In this document: piece after piece, positions 11,826 to 26,330 of the stretch
Numbering within the stretch: the first letter of the stretch is position 1
Layout: every line of letters begins with the position of its first letter
NCBI GenBank assembly: GCA_025267735.1
Contig: CM046303.1
Location: forward strand, 39,445,380-39,509,379
DNA from: Mactra quadrangularis
Lineage: Eukaryota; Mollusca; Bivalvia; Venerida; Mactridae
Length of the DNA: 64,000 nucleotides
Direction: 5' to 3'
Notes under the pieces: generated by a model
What the model saw: the letters and a program-made list of their open reading frames with translations, nothing else
Database searches by the model: none
Told to the model about the DNA's origin: nothing
Translations under genes and position numbers: made by a program

Positions 11826-12550
11826 CCTTATAACTCACAAACAATTACATACTTGTATGAAATACATGATCAGTTAACACGTGCTTCTTCGTATGAATGA
11901 TACGCGGAATCTACCGAAGGTATAAATAGACAGACAATGAAGCGTGAAATTATTACAATGAGAGTACCAACGTCAGGTTAATATTTATTTAGTATAACTA
12001 TGCGTATGTATGTTATGTTGCTATGATAACTAATAATTATAAAAACTATTAAAGCCACAATATCGAAAATAAATTCTATAAATATGTGTGTTATGGTACG
12101 TTTTATATAATTGTAACGTATAGTGCGGACATATTGACCCCGACCTTACCTTTCTCATTTGCATCTTATTATCAGATACACATATCCTGGCGAAAATCAA
12201 TACCACGCCTAATCTACACTTCGGCTCGTTACGTATTTAAAATAAGCAGTCGATTTACATTGATTGTAAATAGCATCGGCGGGTACTTAGTAGGGTTGCA
12301 TGGGGCTTGTAGGTTTTGAGGGTGTAATGTCGGCTATGGCTTACATTATAAGTTTAACAAGACATGTATAGAGTTTATATGTGCATTCAAACGTGAAACT
12401 TGTTTTCTTACATTTGTAATTACAAATTATAATAAAATGGGCGGAGATGGCGGTTGTGGGGCTAAAACCTACAACTTTTGAATTGGTATAGCTAGCCTCA
12501 TCGTATAATATTCTGGTCCGGCCTATGTGTAATAGAGACTCATTGTACAC

Positions 12551-13106
12551 TTTAAACGTATAGTAAGATTTCTTTCAACTTACGAAGGTCACGGCGCTTA
12601 CCTTTGTAAATATGGGCTAAACCATTATAAAAGAGGTTGTTACACCCGATTTCAAAGAATTTAGCAACATAATAAATAATTTCTTTACATTTTTGACAAT
12701 TTTTCGCGTGCTTACACGTTTCAGACATGATTACCTAACTAACACTTTAAATACCTTTCGGTCGTTATATACACTCTTTGTGTGAACGAGATTCACGAGG
12801 GAGAAAAACTTGGATAATTCATATAATACTGACACCATATTATAAATAAGATGGAAAAAACGTAGCAAGGTTTTAGTCTGAAACTATATTATGCTACTGG
12901 GATTCGAACCTTAAACCTTTAGGTCTGACGGCCGACGCGTTACCACTGGGCTAAGGATATCAGTTAGTGAAATGCGTCAAAGTAATTGTAATTAACGCTT
13001 GCTAGTATTGTATTGCACACCTGTTCATCGCATTCGGATCTTCTTCATGAATATTCAATGCACTTTGACCTTCGTAAGGTGAAAAAAATCTTACTATACT
13101 TTAAAC
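12551..13106. mobile_element. Nested 556-bp MITE
   Basis: About 41-bp inverted repeats at 12551-12591 and 13066-13106 share TATAGTAAGATTT and CTTACGAAGGTCA, with a few substitutions. Because it sits inside the 12119-13243 element, it may be an insertion into it. The alternative is that both pairs are the two ends of one mosaic TIR. Confidence 0.7.
12893..12960 (-). other. tRNA-like sequence (SINE head or tRNA pseudogene)
   Basis: On the minus strand an A-box-like TTAGCCCAGTGGTAACGCGT is followed by a B box GGTTCGAATCC. The T-stem has mismatches and no seven-pair acceptor stem forms, so a working tRNA is unlikely. Confidence 0.5.
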
Positions 13107-13286
13107 TAATCCCTGTGTTATAATTACATTCGAGCCTTGACGGTATAATCCGATTGTTTTCGAACATTAAAACTACCTTCGTATTCAATGTAATGAATAT
13201 TCTTGCATAAAGGTCAGGTCGGGGTCAATGTGTCCGCACTATATGATAGGTCCAGTTCAGCAAATATCTACCAATTTATTGATCAT

Positions 13287-13574
13287 CCCTAGGGCGGATC
13301 AAGGACATTTTTTCTAAGTGGGTGGGTCCGAACTATTTCTAGGGGGGGGGGGGGGTCAAAACTTTCAAAACCACATTATGCATTGTTTGCAGATTAACAC
13401 AACATATCAATAACAAAAACTACATCACCAATAGATCTATGTTAAGCACACAGATTATGCTACTTAAAAATGGCTTACAGTTGATAATTTACTCTCATGA
13501 CTTGGTACATTTTGGAAATTTCAGGAGGGTCCGGACCCATCCTGACCCCCCGCTAGATCCGCCTATGCATCCCT
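13287..13574. mobile_element. Short MITE with GGCGGATC ends
   Basis: The left end reads AGGGCGGATCAAGGAC and continues to GGGTGGGTCCG. The right end, on the opposite strand, reads AGGCGGATCTAGCGG and continues to GATGGGTCCGG. A poly-G run near 13344-13357 lies inside the left end. Confidence 0.6.
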
Positions 13575-13682
13575 CGTACACAGAAATATATTCCCATATA
13601 TAACTCAGCTGAGTTGTGATACACGTGGTGCGTTCTCTTATTTCATGTAAGTAAATAACCAAACAACTCAAAAGTTCGTACA

Positions 13683-13775
13683 AAAAAAACACCGTTCATA
13701 AAAACAATAGAATGAACTGATCCACGACAGGGGATGCTCATGATGACAATAACATATATAATTTTAATATGTTTT
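13683..13775 (-). repeat. Dispersed repeat, copy 2 (partner at 1154-1265)
   Basis: Reverse-strand copy of the block at 1154-1265, with many substitutions but collinear along its length. Confidence 0.6.
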
Positions 13776-13777
13776 AT

Positions 13778-13852
13778 GAGTGTCATGTTGGTGTAATGGT
13801 AAGGCATCCTATCATTACAAGCATGATTGACCAAGGGGTGGTGGTTTATCCA
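13778..13852 (+). other. Very degenerate tRNA-like sequence
   Basis: A-box-like TGGTGTAATGGTAAGGCAT is followed about 45 bp later by GGTTTATCCATC in the B-box position. It was probably derived from a tRNA. No cloverleaf can be drawn with confidence. Confidence 0.25.
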
Positions 13853-14116
13853 TCATGCTTATTTTGTTAAAATGAGTTATACAACTTTTATTTTCAATAC
13901 TGCCTACCACTGAAATGGATTGTTTCATTTTTAATGTTTACCCAAACACGTTTTGTTATTTTGAACGTAATATATCATAAACTGACTGAGTAACAAAATT
14001 TCAAAACAACTTCATGTCATGATCCAAATATACTAAACAAAGTGCCAAACTCTAAATGACGACCGACAGTTATACCATAACAAACAGTTCGTTGACTCTT
14101 GAATATTACTCATCTA

Positions 14117-14974
14117 TATGGTGGCTGATTTATGCCATATCGCATTGTTGTCCCGCGGGGCGCCACACGAAAACACGAAAGTACGACAAAATGGTCTATT
14201 TGTCGTATCATCGTCCCGCGAGGCGCCATGCAAAAACACAATCATACGACATTTTAATCATTTGTCGTGTTTTCGCCTGTGAAAGCTCAATGCAACAATG
14301 TATTTTTACGACAAAACTTTAACAAAGATACGACACATTTTCGTGTCGTGTTATTGCCTCTATTTTGTCGTATCTTTGTGTTTTCGTCTCACAACCCGCG
14401 GGACGATGATACGACAAACAGACATTTGTCGTATGATTGTGTTTTCGTGTGGCGCCTCGCGGGACAAAGATACGACAGAGTAGATCTGTTGTATAATTGT
14501 ATTTTCGCTCTTTCGCCTTCCGCTCACACATGCGTACATCTTCAATAGTCTTTTGCGCATGTGTGAGCGGAAGGCGAAAGAGCGAAAATACAATTATACG
14601 ACAGATCTACTCTGTCGTATCTTTGTCCCGCGAGGCGCCACACGAAAATACAATCTTACGACAAATGTCTGTTTGTCGTATCATCGTCCCGCGGGTTGTG
14701 ACACGAAAACACAAAGATACGACAAAATAAAGGCAATAACACGACAAGAAAATGTGTCGTATCTTTGTAAAAGTTTTGTCGTAAAAATACATTGTTGCAT
14801 TGAGCTTTCACAGGCGAAAACACGACAAATGATTAAAATGTCGTATGATTGTGTTTTTGCATGGCGCCTCGCGGGACGATGATACGACAAAAAGACCATT
14901 TTGTCGTACTTTCGTGTTTTCGTGTGGCGCCCCGCGGGACAACAATGCGACATGGCATAAATCAGCCACCATAC
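14117..14974. repeat. Near-perfect 858-bp palindrome (foldback element)
   Basis: The left arm 14117-14534 pairs with 14556-14974 around a 21-nt loop, with very few mismatches. Each arm is itself built from repeated short blocks: TACGACAAA/TTTGTCGTA, CCCGCGGGGCGCCAC or CCCGCGAGGCGCCA, and ACGAAAACAC. These blocks occur in both orientations, so each arm can also form smaller hairpins. The arms are GC- and CpG-rich against an AT-rich background. All ORFs here are mirror translations of the repeat and are not genes. Confidence 0.95.
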
Positions 14975-15026
14975 ATCTACGTATACATAGACTAAAACAA
15001 CTAACAAAGAGAGACTATTAACTTTT

Positions 15027-15348
15027 AGCTCACTTGTCACTACGTGGCAGAGTAAGTTTTTGTGATCGCCATTTGTTCACATTCATTTGTGAACACACTA
15101 GTGGTCACAATTCTTTCTCATTAATCATCAAACTTAATCAGGATGCTTGTTTTGGTAAATGCTCGGATGAGTGGGAACATGGGTCACCTGGGGTCCAAAA
15201 TTAGGTCACACGTCCCAAATATAGAAAGCCTTTTGAATACTGTAGTGTCAAATTGGCTTTTAAGTTTTGTTTTTTTAATTTACTCTGAATTATTTAAATA
15301 AATGGTACTCAGATTAGCGATAAAGGGCCATCATGGCCCTCTTGTTTA
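15027..15348 (+). repeat. Degraded dispersed repeat of a type common in bivalves
   Basis: It starts with AGCTCACTTG, continues with TTTTTGTGATCGCCATTTG, includes TGGGTCACCTGGGGTCCAAA, and ends with AAAGGGCCATCATGGCCCTC. From memory, this start, middle and end pattern is a very common repeat in bivalve genomes. I cannot check this here. No ORF is preserved. Confidence 0.55.
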
Positions 15349-15482
15349 TTATATTGATTAACTGTTACATAATTGAGACAGAATATTTAAAGCACGTGTA
15401 TCATGAATAACACTTAGTGACAATTTACTTAAAAGAAAATAGACAATTTCATGGTACAATATACTGGATGTGTAAGTATCAA

Positions 15483-16094
15483 GTATATGTTGCATCCCTA
15501 TGTTAGTATAAAGTATTAGCTGTATCCCTATGTTAGTATAAAGTATTAGCTGTATCCCTATGTTAGTATAAAGTATTAGCTGTATCCCTATGTTAGTATA
15601 AAGTATTAGCTGTATCCCTATGTAAGTATAAAGTGTTTGTTGTATCCCTATGTTAGTATAAAGTGTATGTTGTATCCCTATGTTAGTATAAAGTGTATGT
15701 TGTATCCCTATGTTAGTATAAAGTGTTTGTTGTATCCCTATGTTAGTATAAAGTGTATGTTGTATCCCTATGTTAGTATAAAGTGTATGTTGTATCCCTA
15801 TGTTAGTATAAAGTGTATGTTGTATCCCTATGTTAGTATAAAGTGTATGTTGTATCCCTATGTTAGTATAAAGTATTAGCTGTATCTCTATGTTAGTATA
15901 AAGTGTATGTTGTATCCCTATGTTAGTATAAAGTGTATGTTGTATCCCTATGTTAGTATAAAGTATTAGCTGTATCTCTATGTTAGTATAAAGTGTATGT
16001 TGTATCCCTATGTTAGTATAAAGTGTTTGTTGTATCCCTATGTTAGTATAAAGTATTAACTGTATCCCTATGTAAGTATAAAGTGTATGTTAAA
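15483..16094 (+). repeat. Minisatellite, 30-bp unit, about 20 copies
   Basis: The unit is about TATCCCTATGTTAGTATAAAG plus either TGTATGTTG or TATTAGCTG. The two unit variants are interspersed: the TATTAGCTG type dominates at the start and the TGTATGTTG type later. Since 30 is divisible by 3, the repeat leaves an open frame at 15637-15879 of repeated LYPYVSIKCM. That is an artefact of period, not a protein. Confidence 0.96.
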
Positions 16095-16370
16095 GTATAA
16101 TGTAGTTTGGGGTAATTGTGTTTACACTAACAGTGTCCACAATTTTGTGGCATAATGTTATACCCCTCAATCTTTGATATTAAAAAACAGTTTCATGTTT
16201 GGATAATTTTATTCATGATTCATGGTTTTGATTGTATGTATATATTATGTATATATTTGTTTAATGTCATTTAATAAAAATGACCATTTTCAATTCAAAA
16301 CCATGTTGTTTGTTGATTCTATTCCTTTTATTATCAAACTGACAAAAATTCTTGTCGAGAAAGGTATACA

Positions 16371-17712
16371 TAAATGTATATTTGGTTTCATTTGTAAAAA
16401 TTTAGTATATTTGGTTTCATTTGTAAGTATAATGTATATTTGGTTTCATTTGTAAGTATTATGTATATTTGATTTCATTTGTAAGTATAATGTATATTTG
16501 GTTTCATTTGTAAGTAGTATGTATATTTGGTTTTGTTTGTAAGTATTATGTATATTTGGTTTTGTTTGTAATTAGTATGTATATGTAGTTTCATTTGTAA
16601 GTATCATGTATATTTGATTTCATTTGTATGTATTATGTACATTTGGTTTTGTTTGTAAGTATAATGTTTATTTGGTTTTGTTTGTAAGTATTATGTATAT
16701 TTGGTTTTGTTTGTAAGTATTATGTATATTTGGTTTAGTTTGTAAATATAATGTTTATTTGGTTTCATTTGTAAGTATTATGTATATTGGGTTTTGTTTG
16801 TAAGTATTATGTATATTTGGTTTTGTTTGTAAGTATTATGTATATTTGGTTTTGTTTGTAAGTATAATGTTTATGTAGTTTCATTTGTAAGTATTATGTA
16901 TATTTGGTTTTGTTTGTAAGTATTATGTATATTTGGTTTTGTTTGTAAGTATTATGTATATTTGGTTTTGTTTGTAATTAGTATGTATATGTAGTTTCAT
17001 TTGTAAGTATTATGTATATTTGGTTTCATTAGTAAGTGTAATGTATATTTGGTTTTGTTTGTAAGTATTATGTATATTTGGTTTTGTTTGTAAGTATTAT
17101 GTATATTTGGTTTTGTTTGTAAGTAGTATGTATATTTGGTTTTGTTTGTAAGCATAATGTTTATGTAGTTTCATTTGTAAGTATTATGTATATTTGGTTT
17201 TGTTTGTAAGCATAATGTTTATGTAGTTTCATTTGTAACTATTATGTATATTTGGTTGTTTTGTAAGTATTATGTATATTTGGTTTTATTTGTAAGCATA
17301 ATGTTTATGTAGTTTCATTTGTAAGTATTATGTATATTTGGTTTTGTTTGTAAGCATAATGTTTATGTAGTTTCATTTGTAAGTATTATGTACATTTGGT
17401 TTTGTTTGTAAGCATAATGTTTATGTAGTTTCATTTGTAAGTATTATGTATATTTGGTTTTGTTAGTAAGTATTATGTATATTTGGTTTCATTTGTAAGT
17501 ATTATGTATATTTGGTTTTGTTAGTAAGTATTATGTATATTTGGTTTTGTTTGTAAGTATTATGTATATTTGGTTTCATTTGTAAGTAGTATGTATATTT
17601 GGTTTTGTTTGTAAGTATTATGTTTATGTAGTTTCATTTGTAAGTAGTATGTTTATGTGGTTTGTTTTGTAAGTATAATGTACTAGTGGTTACATTTGAA
17701 AGTATCATGTAT
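16371..17712 (+). repeat. Minisatellite, 29-bp unit, about 46 copies
   Basis: The unit is close to ATGTATATTTGGTTTTGTTT plus GTAAGTATT. A second variant has ATGTTTATGTAGTTTCATTT in the same place. Higher-order alternation of the variants is visible from about 17150 to 17430. The array lies only about 280 bp from the 30-bp array and shares the GTAAGTAT/GTTAGTAT core. Confidence 0.96.
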
Positions 17713-18490
17713 ATGTGGCATCCACTGGTTTGTATAATTTGTATTGGACATACACAAGTAAACAATTTCATTTTGTGTTTATAGTTAATACTTAACTCGT
17801 AAAACCATGTAATTTTTAACGCTTTACCACCAAGACTATCCGCATTGTAGATAATCAATTTTTAGCACATTTCCAGATGAACCACTAAATTCTAAATAAC
17901 ATTTTCTTGTACGAAGATTTGTCATAAACAGACCATTAATATTGAAGCTGACGAGAAACAAATTGCTTCACTGTTAAAACAACCTGGTTTTGGCATAGAT
18001 CGCCAGAGGCGTTGATCATCGAATGTAAATTGGTGACTAACGAACTGAACTGAAATGATGGATTCATGATAATAAGTTCGCATGAAAGTGACACAGAGTT
18101 TTAAACGATTCTTGGTATCAATTTAAATGATACCATTTTTCTTTGTTTAAAGGAAATAGAAAATTGTCTATTGTAAACACATAACATTTTGTTTATTAAA
18201 TGCTGCTCAGTGTTGGCATTTGTTAACTTGTTTAACCTTGAATAATGTACAATGTTGTGACTCAGGAACTGAAAACAAACGAGGCCTAATGTGAGTAGTT
18301 CAAACAATTAATTGTACGACATTTTGTTTTCATAGAAACAAAGATGACATTATTCAGAGTCGAAATTGTTTAGTATAATAGTACATGAAACTGTAAAATA
18401 CATTTCGTTTCAAAATGATAAAATATAAATGAAGGTTTAGATTGGTGTTACTATAATATTAATCCAACAAGTATATGTATGTTGTGGGGA
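17713..18490. other. No recognisable gene
   Basis: AT-rich sequence after the 29-bp array. No convincing ORF or repeat was seen. Confidence 0.5.
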
Positions 18491-18912
18491 CTAGAACAGC
18501 GACGAACCGATCTGATACATCGGAAATCAATTGCAAGGGTGCCGATTCGATTTCGATTTGGGGTATGCGATTTGCCGATTCGATATGGGCATTTTAACGT
18601 GTTTATGAAGGTTGTAAGAATAAAAGCCAAAAACATAGTTTCTTTCAAGACGTTTTGTTTCAATGATAAACTAGTGATGAATAAATCAGTACGAAAGTTC
18701 ATTTGCTTCATTGATCTTGTTCAGAAATAAATATTGACAATTTCTGTAAAAAATATTTTATCAGCATTAGTGAGTTTAAGCTCAAATAAATGTATTGATA
18801 TATTTTTCGTATAAACTGTACTGTTCAAAGAATTGAATTGAAAAAAATGAACCGGAAGAAATATTATTTAATCGCATCGAATCGACTTTCCGGTGAATCG
18901 TTGCAGCTCTAG
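18491..18912 (+). mobile_element. hAT-like MITE, copy 1
   Basis: The left end CTAGAACAGCGACGA and the right end (opposite strand) CTAGAGCTGCAACGATTC are imperfect inverted repeats of hAT type. Subterminal GATTCGAT motifs are frequent on both sides. The interior matches 55013-55383 in reverse orientation, for example TGATAAACTAGTGAT and TTGATCTTGTTC.GAAATAAAT. No transposase is encoded. Confidence 0.7.
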
Positions 18913-19821
18913 TGAGGACTATGCTTTAGAGGGACATAAAACATATCTCATTTGTAATTTTGATATCATTAATAAGCTTTAATGATCACTTTAATTAATC
19001 AAGATACATCCAAATAACGATTGCTATATGTTGTATTGTCAGAAATCCCCTTAAAATCCTTAATATGATTTTGAATTAGTTGTTTTAAAATATGCAAAAA
19101 TTGTGGTTATTTTATTACTGTATTAGGGACTTGTTCTGTGTTTTTGAGCATATAAAGCCCCTACCAGACAAAGATGTAATATTTTGACAATAGTGTAAAT
19201 TCCCAATGGCCACAGTATAATATTTCATCCAAACTATCCTGTGACAGCTTGAATACAATAGATAGAGAGGAATAATTCCTGGGATTCTCTTCATACACTG
19301 ATGAGACATAATTACCACTACTTCAACTGAACAAATGAAATGTTAAGAGTTTTTGGCCATTGTTCTTTGTTTGTTTAACTGCCCAGATAAATTCCCTAGT
19401 CCCTTTTCTGAGGGAATAAATATCTCATTGACAAATTAGAACATTAAGAAAGATCCATCATTCATCATCATGACATCTGCTTAGACACAAATCGAAAATG
19501 TTTTCACCTCCTGTTAAACTGTTAAGGTCACAATAAAGTAGGCAGTTATAGTGCTATTTATTGATACTTCAAACACAATTCTGTGATGTCTAAACATGTC
19601 TACAGAACAAAACAAAACAAAACAGAACAAACCTTTATTTCACAAATCATGATGCATGATACATGAGAAACTTTATAAACAAAATACAGAAAAGATCAAA
19701 ATTGCTTATAAAATGGATTTATATCGTTGTATAGGGCATACAAACATTATAATGTGCTATTGTTAATTGGTAATCACAAATTGCCTACATTTATTTGAAT
19801 ATGTATTATATTGTTAGGTTT
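18913..19821. other. No recognisable gene; short AAAAC repeat
   Basis: The only feature is an (AAAAC)n run at about 19607-19625 followed by AACCTTTATTTCAC. This resembles the reverse-strand tail of a retroposon, but no body could be identified. Confidence 0.45.
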
Positions 19822-20072
19822 AATACCGTAGCAACACGCAGCACATGTCAAATCACGGCGGTCAATAAACCTCACCGTTCTTTTAAGGCTAAATCTCTGT
19901 ATTTAGCTGTTAACCAGTCACTAGGCACATACTTCCGTCAGTGAATGACAACTGTCCTACATGATTTAGAATCAGCGATAGGAGGCAGAATGGCCAAAGA
20001 AATCATTTCATGACCAAACTCTACGAAAGTATGTCCTGCCTGGGAATTGAACCCACGACCCCTCGATCAGTA
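19822..20072 (-). mobile_element. tRNA-derived SINE, copy A (5' truncated)
   Basis: On the minus strand it starts at ACTGATCGAGGGGTC, has a B box GTGGGTTCAATTCCC, then GCAGGACATACTTTCGT and GAGTTTGGTCATGAAAT. It continues through GTCATTCACTGACGGAAGTA to CCGCCGTGATTTGACA and GTGTTGCTAC. The same body occurs in copies at 29871, 47671 and 55773. The A-box half of the head is missing. Confidence 0.8.
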
Positions 20073-20610
20073 ATATTTCACAATGGGTCAAAGGTCATCA
20101 ACTCATTGACAACGTATTTAAATATCACGTGTATAATTTCTATGTAGTGTGAGGTCAAGTAAACAGTCCAATCTTGTTAACAAGACATTTGAATTTAGAT
20201 TTATGTTAATAGATTGTGGCCTGCGTGACCATTGGTCAGTGATAAATCGTCGTCAATGAAATATATGATGTTAATGGATGGAAATTGTAGAAACTATGCT
20301 ATATACATGTAGATCTGTCTCAACTTGGAAATTGAATAAATAAAACAATATAAAACATGAAAACCCTCACTAAAGCCATGACATACCTGATTTTGTTTAT
20401 CGTCCGCATGTGCGTAGGTTCCGGGATTCGAAAAAGAAATTTAGTTCGGGGAAAGATGTGTTCGGCAACGGCGTTATTCTTCGTGAGCAATTTATCATAA
20501 CCGTGCCATTAATACAATGTATATGCTACGTGGGAAAAAACACAATTAATTTTATATTAAACCCTATGTTTTAAGTCTGTGCTTAAACTAATGATTTCAT
20601 AAGTAATTCA
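20073..20610. other. No recognisable gene
   Basis: Nothing recognisable between the SINE and the next repeat. Confidence 0.5.
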
Positions 20611-20647
20611 CGCCATTGTTTCATATATTATGATGATGTTTTTTTTC

Positions 20648-20678
<31 letters not shown>

Positions 20679-20765
20679 ATGCATTTATTTTGTCGTAATG
20701 TATTTCTATTTTCGTTTTCAGTTTGTGTATTTTTGTGAATAGGTACCTAGATTTGTGGAACTTGA
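20611..20765 (+). repeat. Dispersed repeat with AT microsatellite, copy 1
   Basis: It includes CATTGTTTCATA, an (AT)n tract at 20651-20679, ATGCATTTATTTTGTCGTAA and GTGAATAGGTACCTAG. The same order occurs in reverse at 28318-28440. It is probably the end of a transposon. Confidence 0.65.
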
Positions 20766-20860
20766 ATTGACGCTTAACAAAATTTAATTTTGCATGATCT
20801 AATTATAACACTTAAATTCTAATCCAGTAATTGATCATATGTACTATATCAGCCCAGATA

Positions 20861-20943
20861 TTAAAAGTAAAAGATTCAACTTAAGTTTTTAAATAGTTAT
20901 GAACCAGTATGTATTTGTCGATCAAAACATGTCTAATATGATA
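20861..20943 (+). repeat. Direct repeat flanking the 5.1-kb element, distal copy
   Basis: TTAAAAGTAAAAGATTCAAC through GTCTAATATGATA is repeated at 21137-21227. The second copy has an extra AAGACTAT-type insertion of 8 bp. Confidence 0.85.
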
Positions 20944-21136
20944 ACGTCAGAGCATTCTTAACAAACCGTTATTTCCTCCTTATCTGGAGAGTAGTAACAT
21001 ATATATAATATATACAATTATACATACAAAATCAATTACATACGAGTAGTTAATACAAAAGAAATAATTGTAACATAGTATATTTTACGCGTGATTACTA
21101 TATCAATCATAATGCTTGTATTGTCAATATATACTT

Positions 21137-21227
21137 TTAAAAGTAAAAGATTCAACTGAAGTTTTTAAATAGTTATGAACCAGTATGAAGACTATGTATT
21201 TGTCGATCAAAACATGTCTAATATGAT
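21137..21227 (+). repeat. Direct repeat flanking the 5.1-kb element, proximal copy
   Basis: Second copy of the 20861 block. Its last 8 bases, AATATGAT, appear again directly after the right end of the element at 26331-26338. Confidence 0.85.

Positions 21228-26330
<5,103 letters not shown>

Larger units (their letters stand above)
9529..11996 (+). mobile_element. IS630/Tc1/mariner-type transposon, DD82E (Sailor)-like
   Basis: The element is bounded by 28-bp inverted repeats. The left copy is at 9529-9556 (TATACTAAATAAATATTAAC and onward to GACGTT) and the right copy at 11969-11996. The outermost bases read TATA at both ends, consistent with a TA target duplication flanking a TA-starting TIR. 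It holds one plus-strand transposase gene with two introns, with about 290 bp of 5' and 420 bp of 3' non-coding DNA inside the ends. The TIRs are identical by eye, which suggests fairly recent activity. Confidence 0.9.
12119..13243. mobile_element. 1.1-kb TIR element (outer of a nested pair)
   Basis: Inverted ends are TATAGTGCGGACATATTGAC on the left (continuing CCCGACCT) and the matching complement at about 13215-13243, with one difference in 28 bp. No transposase ORF is visible inside. A second TIR element lies within it, at 12551-13106. Confidence 0.75.

Noticed and set aside
12893..12960. Functional tRNA gene
   Set aside because: The B box is perfect but the T-stem and acceptor stem do not pair.
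14056..15040. Cluster of eleven overlapping ORFs on both strands
   Set aside because: They are mirror translations of one palindrome and share peptide words across strands.
15637..15879. 80-codon ORF with eight 10-residue repeats
   Set aside because: The 30-bp minisatellite period keeps the frame open. There is no start context or flanking coding sequence.
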